Assembly (NCBI RefSeq): GCF_900102315.1 | Contig: NZ_FNBL01000008.1 | Location: 62,001-126,000 of the forward strand | DNA: 64,000 nt | Direction: 5' to 3' | DNA from: Celeribacter baekdonensis | Lineage (GTDB): Bacteria; Pseudomonadota; Alphaproteobacteria; Rhodobacterales; Rhodobacteraceae | Shown here: piece after piece, positions 43,429 to 51,334 of the stretch | Layout: each line of letters begins with the position of its first letter | Numbering within the stretch: position 1 is the first letter of the stretch | Program-made: the position numbers and the translations under genes | The notes under the pieces: model-generated | Databases searched by the model: none | Told to the model about the DNA's origin: nothing | Seen by the model: the letters and a program-made list of their open reading frames with translations, nothing else

Positions 43429-43617
43429 TTAGTCTTTTGTGCTGGTCACATTTTCGAACCGGAAAACCGGTGCCCACTTGTCCTGAAAATGCTCCATTGT
43501 GCTGGTCACATTTTCGAACCGGAAAACCGGTGCCCACTTGTCCTGAAAATGCTCCATTGTGCTGGTCACATTTTCGAACCGGAAAACCGGTGCCCACTTG
43601 TCCTGAAAATGCTCCAT
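43429..43617 (-). CDS. Possible repeat-encoded peptide (62 aa) coupling two TRAP genes
   Basis: A minus-strand frame that starts one base after the TRAP small-permease stop codon (TAA-T-ATG) and encodes the 20-residue unit MEHFQDKWAPVFRFENVTST three times, then KD and a stop that ends 14 bases before the large-permease ATG. Because the DNA repeat is 60 bp the frame stays open in every copy. No good ribosome site precedes it, so re-initiation after the upstream gene would be needed. It may serve to keep ribosomes moving over the spacer rather than to make a functional peptide; it may also be a chance frame. Confidence 0.35.
   Translation of the reverse strand: MEHFQDKWAPVFRFENVTSTMEHFQDKWAPVFRFENVTSTMEHFQDKWAPVFRFENVTSTKD
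43438..43617. repeat. Three perfect tandem 60-bp repeats in the TRAP operon
   Basis: Three identical 60-bp units without spacers lie exactly between the small-permease stop codon and the large-permease ribosome site. Each unit has terminal inverted repeats CATTTTC...GAAAATG and an inner CCGGAAAACCGG. The sequence resembles the abundant intergenic mosaic or REP-like elements of alphaproteobacteria (CCGGTTTTCCGG with CCCACTT). It is not CRISPR. Confidence 0.95.
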
Positions 43618-43618
43618 A

Positions 43619-44548
43619 TTAGTGCGTGCCCTCAAAGGCTTCTTCGCCCGCGCCAAGCGTGTCCCGGTCAAGATATTTGCCAGCCGACTCTTCGCCCTCA
43701 AGAAATTCGAGATAGGAACGGTAGAAAAACGCCAGCGCCTGAAGGATCACGAGGCCGATGAAGCACAGCATCAGGATTTTAAACAGGAAATAGCCGTTAA
43801 ACCCGTTGGCCGAAAACGACACGGTTTCGACATTCCATTTCACGATCCGCGCTTTGCGCAGCATCAACTCAAGCTTGTCAGAGGCCGACACTTTCGGGGT
43901 GATCAGGTGCCGCCAGAGAAAGAACCATGCGTACATCCATGTCAAAAACGCCACCGGCAGCATGAAAAACAGCGAGCCGAACATGTCGATCACCCGTTTC
44001 GCCCGATGCGACACCCCGGCATAGACCAGATCGACGCGCACATGGCTGCCCTGTACAAAAGCGTAGGACACGCAAAGCGCGACGACGAGGGCGTTTTCAA
44101 ATTTCAGGCTTTCGGAAAACCAGCCGACCGATTGGGTGAAGCCCGCACCAAAAGGCGCGATGGTGATTTCGCCCAGCCTAAAGATCGACTGAAGGAAAAC
44201 CACCATGATCTGTTGCAGCACCATCAAAAGACCAGCCCATGCGGCGACGCGGCCAACGGTGTTGGTGATTTTCTCAAGCCCGCGCACCAGCCCCCACATA
44301 AACGGACGGTAGAAAAAACCGATAAGGCTGATAACGATGATAATGTCCAAGAAAACAAACAGAAATTCTTTGGACCCACCAAAATAAACAAAGCGCAACA
44401 GGCTTTCTTTATTCGACCAATCCAGCCATGCGCCCGGATGGGTCACGGCCTGAATGATGTGCCAAAATCCAAGGCCGAGATTGACGACAAGGGCCAAAAG
44501 CCCGTCGAACACCGCGCCAAAGAAAGATGTGCTGGCCTGCTCTTCCAT
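43619..44548 (-). CDS. TRAP transporter small permease (DctQ type)
   Basis: A 309-residue membrane protein, larger than the usual 170-residue DctQ. The core four-helix region is at about 85-280: GRVAAWAGLLMVLQQIMVVF, NALVVALCVSYAFVQGSHVR, VDMFGSLFF-like sequence (KRVIDMFGSLFFMLPVAFLT) and ILMLCFIGLVILQALAFFYR. An extra N-terminal pair of helices (ALVVNLGLGFWHIIQAVTHP; EFLFVFLDIIIVISLIGFFY) is unusual. It lies between the binding-protein gene (158 bp upstream, with a hairpin) and the large permease. Its stop codon touches the 60-bp repeats. Confidence 0.85.
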   Translation of the reverse strand: MEEQASTSFFGAVFDGLLALVVNLGLGFWHIIQAVTHPGAWLDWSNKESLLRFVYFGGSKEFLFVFLDIIIVISLIGFFYRPFMWGLVRGLEKITNTVGRVAAWAGLLMVLQQIMVVFLQSIFRLGEITIAPFGAGFTQSVGWFSESLKFENALVVALCVSYAFVQGSHVRVDLVYAGVSHRAKRVIDMFGSLFFMLPVAFLTWMYAWFFLWRHLITPKVSASDKLELMLRKARIVKWNVETVSFSANGFNGYFLFKILMLCFIGLVILQALAFFYRSYLEFLEGEESAGKYLDRDTLGAGEEAFEGTH

Positions 44549-44654
44549 GGTTGCTGTCCCCTCTTCGGACCGGCTGATGCGATCCGCTCTTTTCTAAATG
44601 CGTCTGGGCGGTGCCTTATACCTGCCACGCCTCAGCGGCAATGTCTCAAGCCGC

Positions 44655-44683
44655 AAAATGCGCGCGAATACCGCGCGCATTTT
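44655..44683. terminator. Hairpin between TRAP binding-protein and permease genes
   Basis: A perfect 11-bp stem (AAAATGCGCGC / GCGCGCATTTT) with a 7-nt loop, 23 bp after the binding-protein stop codon on the minus strand. It is followed by TTTT only, so it may be a partial terminator that lowers permease expression, as is common in binding-protein operons. Confidence 0.65.
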
Positions 44684-44706
44684 CGTTTTTTTCACAGTGC
44701 GATGAC

Positions 44707-45801
44707 TTACTTGAGGTTTGCCAAAACGCGGTCACGCTGGGCGGTGTAGGCGCTGTCAGAGCGACCGGACCAGCCAGACGTGGAGGCCATTGCGGCCTCA
44801 GCGGAGGTGCGGACTTCGGCAAAAAGCTCATCACTCATATAGCCATCGAGAACGGTTTTGGAGGCGGCCCCATAGGCATCCCAGACATCGTCGGAGAATT
44901 CTTTGACCTGAACGCCCGCAGAAATCAGACGTTGAAGCGCCGGGCCATTGTTGGCCATGAACAGCGCGTAGTTGTGCTGATGGCCTTCACCACAGGCGAT
45001 TTCGATGGCTTTTTGCTGCGACGGGGTCAGGCTCTCGAACACTTCGAGGTTGGTGACAACGGACAGCGCCGCACCCGGCTCGTGGAAACCAGCGGGGTAG
45101 TAGAAATCACAGACCTCTTGCAAGCCGAGTTTCTCATCCGACCACGGGCCGATCCACTCGGTGCCGTCCAGCGCACCAGAGGACAGTGCTTGGTAAATCT
45201 CGCCGCCCGGAAGCACCTGAACAGAGGCACCAAGTTCGGACAGAGCCTGACCACCAAGGCCCGGCATACGGAATTTCAAACCCTGAAAATCAGAGGCGGA
45301 TTTGATTTCCTTGCGGAACCAACCGCCACCCTGCGCACCGGTTTGACCGGCGATAAAGGGTTTAAGACCAAAGATTTCGCCCAGCTTGCTGTGCAAATCC
45401 ATACCGCCCATGCCGTAATACCACACCATCATTTCCGGTGCGGTCATGCCGAAGGGCACGGTGGTGAAATAGGCCCAGGCCGGGTGTTGGCCGGTGAAAT
45501 AGTAATCGGCACCGTGGTACATATCGGCCTGACCTGCGGTCACGGCGTCAAACACTTCGAGACCGCCCACGAGCTCGCCCGCGGCTTTCGGTTCGATCGT
45601 CACCGCGCCATCGGTCAGCGCCGTGACAGAGGCCGCAATGCGCTCCACAGTGTCCCACACACCGGCAAGACCGCGCGGCCATGTGGTGACCATGGTCAGC
45701 GTGCGTTTGCCCTGCGCGTACATCGGCGCGGCCAGTGTTGTGGCTGCGGCGGCGGATGCGCCCCCAAGAGCAGAAGTTTTCAAAAAAGAACGACGATCCA
45801 T
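44707..45801 (-). CDS. TRAP transporter substrate-binding protein, TakP-like (copy 1)
   Basis: A 364-residue periplasmic binding protein. The Tat signal is MDRRSFLKTSALGGASAAAA, cleaved near APMYAQG. The mature part resembles TakP of Rhodobacter sphaeroides: AGELVGGLEVFDAVTAGQAD, GGGWFRKEIKSASDFQGLKF, the ligand-site TEWIGPWSDEKLGL and YYPAGFHEPG. TakP binds pyruvate and other 2-oxo acids, so a 2-oxo or hydroxy acid is a reasonable guess. It is first in the operon with the small and large permease. Divergent from it is a Cache histidine kinase. Copy 2 lies at 50058-51152. Confidence 0.9.
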   Translation of the reverse strand: MDRRSFLKTSALGGASAAAATTLAAPMYAQGKRTLTMVTTWPRGLAGVWDTVERIAASVTALTDGAVTIEPKAAGELVGGLEVFDAVTAGQADMYHGADYYFTGQHPAWAYFTTVPFGMTAPEMMVWYYGMGGMDLHSKLGEIFGLKPFIAGQTGAQGGGWFRKEIKSASDFQGLKFRMPGLGGQALSELGASVQVLPGGEIYQALSSGALDGTEWIGPWSDEKLGLQEVCDFYYPAGFHEPGAALSVVTNLEVFESLTPSQQKAIEIACGEGHQHNYALFMANNGPALQRLISAGVQVKEFSDDVWDAYGAASKTVLDGYMSDELFAEVRTSAEAAMASTSGWSGRSDSAYTAQRDRVLANLK

Positions 45802-46158
45802 AGATGGTTTCCTCCCAAAATAGTCTATGGCGAATGGTAAGGGCCTTCAGACAGCATCAGGATCGGCATTCGCGGCTGACCGCGAAACTCCCCCGTTTAC
45901 CCCCCTCGCGCCCCAGATCCGGCCGAAACCGAACCGAGCTTGTTGGGCGACGTTAACGCCGTCACTCATGCGTTTGAATACCCAACTCTACGCAGCTAAG
46001 GTCTTTTTATGACGCGTCATCACCAGTTCAGCGCAATTTTCGTGCGACCAAACCAGAAGACAGCCAGATGATTGACCTGCCCCCTCGCCCCGCTATCCTT
46101 TGATTCGTTGCATGACCGCCCCTTGGCCCTCTTAGCCCCTTTTAGGACCCCCTTCTCA
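45802..46158. other. Shared regulatory region between TRAP and two-component genes
   Basis: This 357-bp gap separates the divergent binding-protein and histidine-kinase genes. A perfect palindrome ATGACGCGTCAT is at 46009-46020, 139 bp before the kinase ATG. The rest shows no coding sequence or clear promoter that I can defend. Confidence 0.55.
46009..46020. promoter_or_regulatory. 12-bp palindrome in the divergent region
   Basis: ATGACGCGTCAT is self-complementary and is preceded by TCTTTTT. It is a candidate binding site for the adjacent response regulator; no second copy was seen before the orphan binding-protein gene. Confidence 0.4.
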
Positions 46159-47583
46159 ATGCCCCGCCTGATCCCCGAACTCACCTATGCGCGCAAATTG
46201 TTTTTGCTGGCGACCCTGCCGTTGTTGATGGCGGTGTCGGCGATTGCCGTTTTGGTGGCGGATCAATCGCGCAACATGGCGGATCACGAGATTTCCGAAC
46301 TGGAGGCGCAACTGATTTCGGCCAAGCGGCAGGAATTGCAAAACTACCTGCAATTGGCCCGCGCGGCCATCACCGCAGAATACAATCCCGCACCGCCCGA
46401 TGACGAAGAGGCCAAGCTCAAAGTCACGCAAATTCTGTCGGCCATGACCTATGGCATCGACGGCTATTTCTTTGTCTATGACTATGATGGCACCAATCTT
46501 GTTGCTCCGCGCGACACGCGGTTGATCACCCAAAACTGGAGCGGATTGGCCGACAGCATCGGCACGCCCGTGGTCGATGAGCTCATCACCCTGGCGCGAC
46601 AAGGCGGTGGGTATCACAGCTATCTTTGGCAAAAACCTTCGACCGGAAAAGAGGCACAGATGATCAGCTACGTGGTCGGGCTACAGGACTGGCAATGGGC
46701 GATTGGCACCGGCGTGTTCATCGACGATGTGCTGACGTCGGTCGCCGCCGCGCGCGCCCAGGTCGAGGCGCGCATCCGCCGCACCTTTGTCTATATCGGC
46801 GCAATCACCATGGCCGCCACGCTTTTGGTGTTTATGTCCGGCGTCACGATCACCATCCGCGAACGCCGTTTGGCCGATGCCAAACTCAAAGAACTGACCC
46901 AGCGCATTTTCGACACGCAAGAAGAAGAGCGCGGCCGCGTGGCGCGCGAATTGCATGACGGGATCAGCCAGATTTTGGTTGGCGTGCGCTATGCGTTGGA
47001 ATTGGCGCGACGGCAATTGGCCAAGGACGACCCGAACGCCCCCGTCAGTTTGGATCGCGGCGTCGAGATGCTGGGCGGAGCGATCACCGAAGTGCGCCGC
47101 ATCTCGCGCGATCTGCGCCCCGGCGTGTTGGATGATCTGGGGCTTGGGCCGGCGCTCAAGGCCCTGACAGAAGAGTTCCAAACCCGCACCGGCATCAAAA
47201 CCGAATTGGAAACCGTGGTGTTTCGCAACCGCCTGGACGAAGAGGCCCGCATCGCCCTGTTCCGCATTGCCCAAGAGGCGCTGACCAATATCGAACGCCA
47301 TGCCGAGGCCACCGAGGTCACGATCAAACTGGCCGGGCATCGCACCGGGGCGACCTTGTTGATCTCCGATGACGGGCGCGGCTTTGACATGGCGGAGCGG
47401 GCCAAAGCCGGACGCGGGCTGGGCCTGCGCAATATGGCCGAGCGGATGGAACAGCTTGGCGGCACGCTGACCATCTACAGCCTCTCGCCCGGCACCGCCA
47501 TTGACGCCACCGTGCCGCTCAAGCATATCCTGACGCCCGCAGGATCAAGTCGTCCCCCAGCCCCAGTAGGAAGTGCCCGATGA
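46159..47583 (+). CDS. Cache-domain sensor histidine kinase (NarX/DegS type)
   Basis: A 474-residue membrane sensor. Helix 1 is at about 13-33 (KLFLLATLPLLMAVSAIAVL); a periplasmic single-Cache (sCache_2) domain spans about 40-200, with MTYGIDGYFFVYDYDGTNLV and YVVGLQDWQWAIGTGVFIDD; helix 2 follows at about 215-235. The HisKA_3 region has EEERGRVARELHDGISQILV (His about 266) and the ATPase has RIAQEALTNIERHAEATEVT and ISDDGRGFD. sCache_2 domains often bind short carboxylates. The ATG overlaps nothing upstream; the stop overlaps the regulator gene (ATGA). With the divergent TRAP operon this suggests sensing of the transported acid. Confidence 0.9.
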   Translation: MPRLIPELTYARKLFLLATLPLLMAVSAIAVLVADQSRNMADHEISELEAQLISAKRQELQNYLQLARAAITAEYNPAPPDDEEAKLKVTQILSAMTYGIDGYFFVYDYDGTNLVAPRDTRLITQNWSGLADSIGTPVVDELITLARQGGGYHSYLWQKPSTGKEAQMISYVVGLQDWQWAIGTGVFIDDVLTSVAAARAQVEARIRRTFVYIGAITMAATLLVFMSGVTITIRERRLADAKLKELTQRIFDTQEEERGRVARELHDGISQILVGVRYALELARRQLAKDDPNAPVSLDRGVEMLGGAITEVRRISRDLRPGVLDDLGLGPALKALTEEFQTRTGIKTELETVVFRNRLDEEARIALFRIAQEALTNIERHAEATEVTIKLAGHRTGATLLISDDGRGFDMAERAKAGRGLGLRNMAERMEQLGGTLTIYSLSPGTAIDATVPLKHILTPAGSSRPPAPVGSAR

Positions 47584-48227
47584 GTGAAACACCGACCCGC
47601 GTCTTGATTGTCGACGACCATCCAATGGTGGCCGAAGGCATCCGCGCCCTTTTGGAGACCTTTGACGATCTCGATGTTGTGGGCACCCTGTGCAATGGCC
47701 AGGAGGCGGTGGATCAGGTGATGAACTTGGCTCCCGATGTGATTTTGCTTGATCTCAACATGCCCTGCATGGGGGGGCTGACGGCGACCGAACTGTTGTT
47801 GGAACGTCGTCCAGAGACCCGCATCCTGATCCTCACCATGCATGATGGCCCCGAATATATCGGCGCGGCGCTGTCACATGGCGCGATGGGATATGTTCTA
47901 AAAGACGTGCCGACGGAAGACGTCAAAGAGGCGATTGATACGGTGATGAATGGTGAGAAATACCTTTGCACCGGGGCGCAGGCGGCCATCAAACCCACCA
48001 AAATCCGCGACGGGCGCGAACCGTTGACCGACCGCGAACAAACCATCCTGTTGGAACTGGCCCAGGGAAAATCCAACAAAGACGTGGCCATAGCCCTCGA
48101 CATTTCCGTGCGCACGGTCGAAACCCACCGCAAGAACATCAAACGCAAACTGGGCATTTCCTCCACCGCGGGGCTGACACGCTACGCGATGGAGCATGGT
48201 GTGTTGCAGGGCACAGGTCGGTTTTAG
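47580..48227 (+). CDS. NarL/FixJ-type response regulator
   Basis: A 215-residue response regulator. The receiver begins TRVLIVDDHPMVAEGIRALL and has the phospho-acceptor Asp near residue 58 in PDVILLDLNMPCMGGLTATE; the Lys in YVLKDVP completes the site. The LuxR-type helix-turn-helix is LTDREQTILLELAQGKSNKD then VAIALDISVRTVETHRKNIK. It starts inside the kinase stop codon. Its stop codon lies in the first of three 13-bp repeats. Control of the divergent TRAP operon is likely but unproved. Confidence 0.92.
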   Translation: MSETPTRVLIVDDHPMVAEGIRALLETFDDLDVVGTLCNGQEAVDQVMNLAPDVILLDLNMPCMGGLTATELLLERRPETRILILTMHDGPEYIGAALSHGAMGYVLKDVPTEDVKEAIDTVMNGEKYLCTGAQAAIKPTKIRDGREPLTDREQTILLELAQGKSNKDVAIALDISVRTVETHRKNIKRKLGISSTAGLTRYAMEHGVLQGTGRF

Positions 48228-48252
48228 AGGCCGGTTTTAGAGGCTGGTTTAG
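48215..48252 (+). repeat. Three 12-13 bp direct repeats at the regulator 3' end
   Basis: AGGTCGGTTTTAG, AGGCCGGTTTTAG and AGGCTGGTTTAG follow each other; the gene's TAG stop is in the first, and the others place a TAG in the same phase or nearby. It is probably local slippage. Confidence 0.7.
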
Positions 48253-48266
48253 AGCGCGGCCGAACC

Positions 48267-48503
48267 TCAGGCCGACAGCCAGCCCTCAAGTTTGGTCTTA
48301 TCCGGCAATCCGCCCGCATGGACCAGCGTGCCGTCAATCGCGATCCCCGGCGTCGACATGACCCCGGCCATGGCGATGGATTTCGGGTCGGTGACTTTCT
48401 CGACCTCGACCTCAAGACCCAGTTTGGCCGCCGCATCGCGGACCACATCAACAGTGGTTTCACAGCGTTTGCAGCCGGGACCATAGACTTTTACGGATGT
48501 CAT
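48267..48503 (-). CDS. Thioredoxin-fold small redox protein
   Basis: A 78-residue protein of the MTH895/TM0996 redox group. The active site CKRC is in VYGPGCKRCETTVDVVRDAA, followed by VEKVTDPKSIAMAGVMSTPG, with the cis-Pro in STPGIAIDG. Such proteins commonly stand next to permeases of the ArsP/YraQ type. It is 26 bp downstream of the permease gene and is the third gene of an arsR-permease-thioredoxin operon. Its role may be reduction of the permease or its substrate; that is inference. Confidence 0.85.
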   Translation of the reverse strand: MTSVKVYGPGCKRCETTVDVVRDAAAKLGLEVEVEKVTDPKSIAMAGVMSTPGIAIDGTLVHAGGLPDKTKLEGWLSA

Positions 48504-48529
48504 CAGATGTCTCCTTTCAAAAGATCAGC

Positions 48530-49591
48530 TCAGAAGATCAGATTGAACAGGAACCCCACGGCCAAAATGCCGCTGCCGACGATGCCAATAAAGACGGCGA
48601 TGAGGCGATAGGTCAGCACCTGTTTGAGAATGATCATTTCAGGCAATGAGAGCGCGATGACGCTCATCATAAAGGCCAGCACGGTGCCAAGGGCTGCACC
48701 TTTGCCCAACAAAGCCTCGACGATCGGGATCACCCCGGCGGCATTCGTATACATCGGAATGCCCATCAGCACGGCGGCAGGCACAGACCACCACGCCTCG
48801 GCGCCCATGATTTTCACCATGAAATCCTCGGGCACATAGCCATGGATCAGCGCGCCCATCGCGATGCCCAACAGAATCCACAGCCAGACCTTGCCAAAAA
48901 TTTCCCGCACGGCTTCTATCCCCGCCCGGTAGCGTTCGATCATCGTCATGCCGTCGCCCTCGATCTGGGTCGGGGCGGACGCGCCGGAATGAATGTCGCG
49001 CACCCAGTCCTGCAACCAGCCTTCGAGGTGCAATTTTCCGATGACAAACCCGGCGATGATGGCGATGAGCAGCCCAAAGGCCAGATAGGTCGCCGCCACT
49101 TGCCAACCGACCAAGCCAAACAGCAGCACAAGCGCCACCTCATTGACCATCGGCGCGGCGATCAAAAAGGAAAAGGTGACGCCCAAGGGCACGCCTGCGG
49201 ACACAAAGCCGATGAACAGTGGCACGGCAGAGCAGGAGCAAAACGGCGTCAAAATGCCAAGGCCCGCCGAAAAGATATTGCCCACGCCCTCGCGTTTGCC
49301 GGACAGCAGCGCGCGGGTTTTCTCTGGCGAGAAAAAGCTGCGCACCACCCCCATGACAAAGACGATGAGCGTCAAAAGCATCATCACTTTCGGCACATCA
49401 TAAAGGAAAAACGCGATGGCTTCGCCGGTGTGGCTGTGGCGTTCCACCGGCAACAGGCCGGTGATCCACTCGGCCAGGGGCGCGAGTTGATGATAGAGCA
49501 TCCACCACAGCGCGAGCGCGGCGACAACACCCAAATGCCACAGCCAATCCGGGCGTGACGGGTGCGACGGGTGTGTGAAATCTGTGCTCAT
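48530..49591 (-). CDS. ArsP/YraQ-type permease (DUF318)
   Basis: A 353-residue membrane protein of the permease family that includes ArsP. Characteristic stretches: FSAGLGILTPFCSCSAVPLF (conserved CSC), IGFVSAGVPLGVTFSFLIAA and PMVNEVALVLLFGLVGWQVA, and in the second half AAVLMGIPMYTNAAGVIPIV. ArsP exports trivalent organoarsenicals; others in the family have unknown substrates. AAAGGAG is 8 bases before the ATG at 49591, which overlaps the arsR stop codon (ATGA). The cysteine pair and thioredoxin partner suggest a thiol-reactive substrate. Confidence 0.88.
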   Translation of the reverse strand: MSTDFTHPSHPSRPDWLWHLGVVAALALWWMLYHQLAPLAEWITGLLPVERHSHTGEAIAFFLYDVPKVMMLLTLIVFVMGVVRSFFSPEKTRALLSGKREGVGNIFSAGLGILTPFCSCSAVPLFIGFVSAGVPLGVTFSFLIAAPMVNEVALVLLFGLVGWQVAATYLAFGLLIAIIAGFVIGKLHLEGWLQDWVRDIHSGASAPTQIEGDGMTMIERYRAGIEAVREIFGKVWLWILLGIAMGALIHGYVPEDFMVKIMGAEAWWSVPAAVLMGIPMYTNAAGVIPIVEALLGKGAALGTVLAFMMSVIALSLPEMIILKQVLTYRLIAVFIGIVGSGILAVGFLFNLIF

Positions 49592-49878
49592 GCGACGCTC
49601 CTTTGCGCGCTCTGCGCGGCATGGCACACCGCATCCAGAACCGCCCTGACCTCGGGCGACAGATCCGGGTTGACGCGATAGCGCACCCATTGCGCATCGC
49701 GTCGATCCAAAACCAGCCCCGCTTGTTTCAGCACCTGCATATGCCGCGACATCCGGCTTTGCGTCGCCCCGATCCCCCGCATCAATTCACAGACACAGTG
49801 CTCGCCGCCGTCCGACAAAAGGCGCATCGCCTCAAGGCGGGTGGGGTCAGCGAGGGCGGAGAGGATGGGCAGAATCAT
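49588..49878 (-). CDS. ArsR/SmtB-family metalloregulator
   Basis: A 96-residue winged helix-turn-helix repressor. ILSALADPTRLEAMRLLSDG opens the fold; the metal-site motif CVC is in GEHCVCELMRGIGATQSRMS, the same place as ELCVCDL in ArsR. The recognition helix is QSRMSRHMQVLKQAGLV. An 18-bp palindrome and an FnrL-type site stand directly upstream. It is the first gene of the operon with the permease and thioredoxin; arsenic, antimony or another thiophilic agent would be the likely inducer. Confidence 0.9.
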   Translation of the reverse strand: MILPILSALADPTRLEAMRLLSDGGEHCVCELMRGIGATQSRMSRHMQVLKQAGLVLDRRDAQWVRYRVNPDLSPEVRAVLDAVCHAAQSAQRSVA

Positions 49879-49891
49879 GAAGGTGCTCCTT

Positions 49892-49909
49892 TATGCGCAT
49901 AGGCGCATA
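49892..49909 (-). promoter_or_regulatory. ArsR-type operator
   Basis: TATGCGC-ATAG-GCGCATA is a perfect 7-4-7 palindrome 13 bp before the arsR ATG, the usual place and size for autoregulation by an ArsR repressor. Confidence 0.7.
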
Positions 49910-49926
49910 TTCACCCCCCCCTCACC

Positions 49927-49940
49927 TTGATCTGGATCAC
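49927..49940 (-). promoter_or_regulatory. FnrL-like box upstream of arsR
   Basis: TTGAT-CTGG-ATCAC differs by one base from the FNR/FnrL consensus TTGAT-N4-ATCAA. It is centred about 55 bp before the arsR ATG. In Rhodobacteraceae FnrL turns genes on when oxygen is low. Confidence 0.55.
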
Positions 49941-50003
49941 ATCAGGACATCCATGCCGAACATTCAGGACGGACATTCAGCACGGCCTCTTGAACGCATA
50001 AAA

Positions 50004-50031
50004 AACGCGCAGCCCCTAAGGGATGCGCGTT
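50004..50031 (-). terminator. Terminator after the orphan TRAP binding-protein gene
   Basis: AACGCGCA...TGCGCGTT with a 12-nt loop; on the minus strand it runs into TTTTTT. It ends 27 bp past the stop codon. Confidence 0.8.
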
Positions 50032-50057
50032 CATGGTCTCAGAGTGGATCAAGCGGA

Positions 50058-51152
50058 TTAAAGCAGCCCCAAAACCCGGTTGCGTTGGGCGGTGTAAACG
50101 CTGTCCGAACGCCCCGTCCAACCCGAAATCTCGCCCATCGCGGATTCGTAAGCCGCGCGGGTTTCGGCGAAAATTTCGTCACCCATATACTGGTCCAACA
50201 CCTCTTTCGAGGCCGCGCCATAGGCGTCCCAGACATCGTCGGAAAATTCCTTGATCTGGGTGCCGCCGCTGATCAACCGCCCCAGCGCCGGGCCGTTGTT
50301 GGCGATGAACAAGGCGTAGTCGAACTGGTGACATTCGGCGGCCGCGACATCAAGGATGCGCTGCTCGGCGGGGCTCAGGCTGTCGAACACCTCAAGATTG
50401 GTGTTGACCGACAGCGCGGAGCCCGGCTCATGAAAGCCCGCCGGATAGAAGAACTGACAGACCTCTTGCAGGCCAAGTTTTTCATCTGACCACGGCCCGA
50501 CCCATTCGGTGCCGTCCAATGCGCCCGAGGAGAGCGCCTGGTAAATTTCGCCCGCCGCCATGACTTGAACCGAGGCACCGAGTTTGCCAACCACTTCGCC
50601 GCCCAAGCCCGGCATGCGGAATTTCAGACCCTGAAAATCGGCAACCGATTTGATTTCCTTGCGGAACCAACCGCCGCCTTGCGCGCCGGTTTGACCCGCG
50701 ATCGAAGTGTGCAGGCCAAAGACATCGCCCAACTGTTGATGCAAATCCTTGCCGCCCATGCCGTAATACCAGCTCATCATTTCCGGCGCGGTCATGCCGA
50801 AGGGGGCCGTGGTGTAATAGGCCCAGGCCGGGTGCTGACCGGTGAAATAATAGTCTGCGGCGTGGTACATATCGGCCTGACCGGCGGTCACGGCGTCAAA
50901 CACCTCAAGCCCGCCAACGAGTTCGCCCGCCGCGCGTGCGTCGATCACCAACGTGCCGCCCGACATGGTTTGCACGTTGTCGACAAAACGTTCGACCGCA
51001 TCCCAGACACCCGCCAGACCACGCGGCCAAGCGCAGACCATGGTCAGGGTGCGCGGTGCCCCTTGGGCCAGAGCCGGAGCGGCCAGACCGGCGGCGGCAG
51101 CGGCAGACGCCCCGCCCAGTGCCGAGGTTTTCAAAAAAGAACGACGATCCAT
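50058..51152 (-). CDS. TRAP substrate-binding protein, TakP-like (copy 2, orphan)
   Basis: A 364-residue protein very similar to copy 1 at 44707-45801. The signal MDRRSFLKTSALGGASAAAA is identical; the mature part shares LTMVCAWPRGLAGVWDAVER-type, AGELVGGLEVFDAVTAGQAD and TEWVGPWSDEKLGLQEVCQF sequence. No permease genes adjoin it; it has its own promoter region and terminator. It may use the permease at 41060-44548 with a different ligand or affinity, or be a sensor. The duplication includes the signal peptide down to the first 20 residues. Confidence 0.9.
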   Translation of the reverse strand: MDRRSFLKTSALGGASAAAAAGLAAPALAQGAPRTLTMVCAWPRGLAGVWDAVERFVDNVQTMSGGTLVIDARAAGELVGGLEVFDAVTAGQADMYHAADYYFTGQHPAWAYYTTAPFGMTAPEMMSWYYGMGGKDLHQQLGDVFGLHTSIAGQTGAQGGGWFRKEIKSVADFQGLKFRMPGLGGEVVGKLGASVQVMAAGEIYQALSSGALDGTEWVGPWSDEKLGLQEVCQFFYPAGFHEPGSALSVNTNLEVFDSLSPAEQRILDVAAAECHQFDYALFIANNGPALGRLISGGTQIKEFSDDVWDAYGAASKEVLDQYMGDEIFAETRAAYESAMGEISGWTGRSDSVYTAQRNRVLGLL

Positions 51153-51244
51153 AGGTGTATCTCCATCAGGCGCGCGGAGGGAACGCCCCCGCGTCAAATC
51201 GCAGGCAACCTACAAAGGCAGATCGAAAGATTGAAGGGGGCGAA

Positions 51245-51271
51245 GCGCGACATTTCGCGCGAATGTTGCGC
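51245..51271. promoter_or_regulatory. Inverted repeat upstream of copy 2
   Basis: GCGCGACATT-N7-AATGTTGCGC pairs at 9 of 10 positions, about 95 bp before the copy 2 ATG. It could be an operator; it is not shared with copy 1. Confidence 0.4.
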
Positions 51272-51334
51272 GGGAATGCAGAGGGGGGGATGGATTATTG
51301 CGGAGGGAGGGGAACAAGCCTGAAATCGCGAGAA

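Noticed and set aside
43438-43617. CRISPR-like array
   Set aside because: The units are 60 bp, perfectly tandem and have no unique spacers; no cas genes are near.
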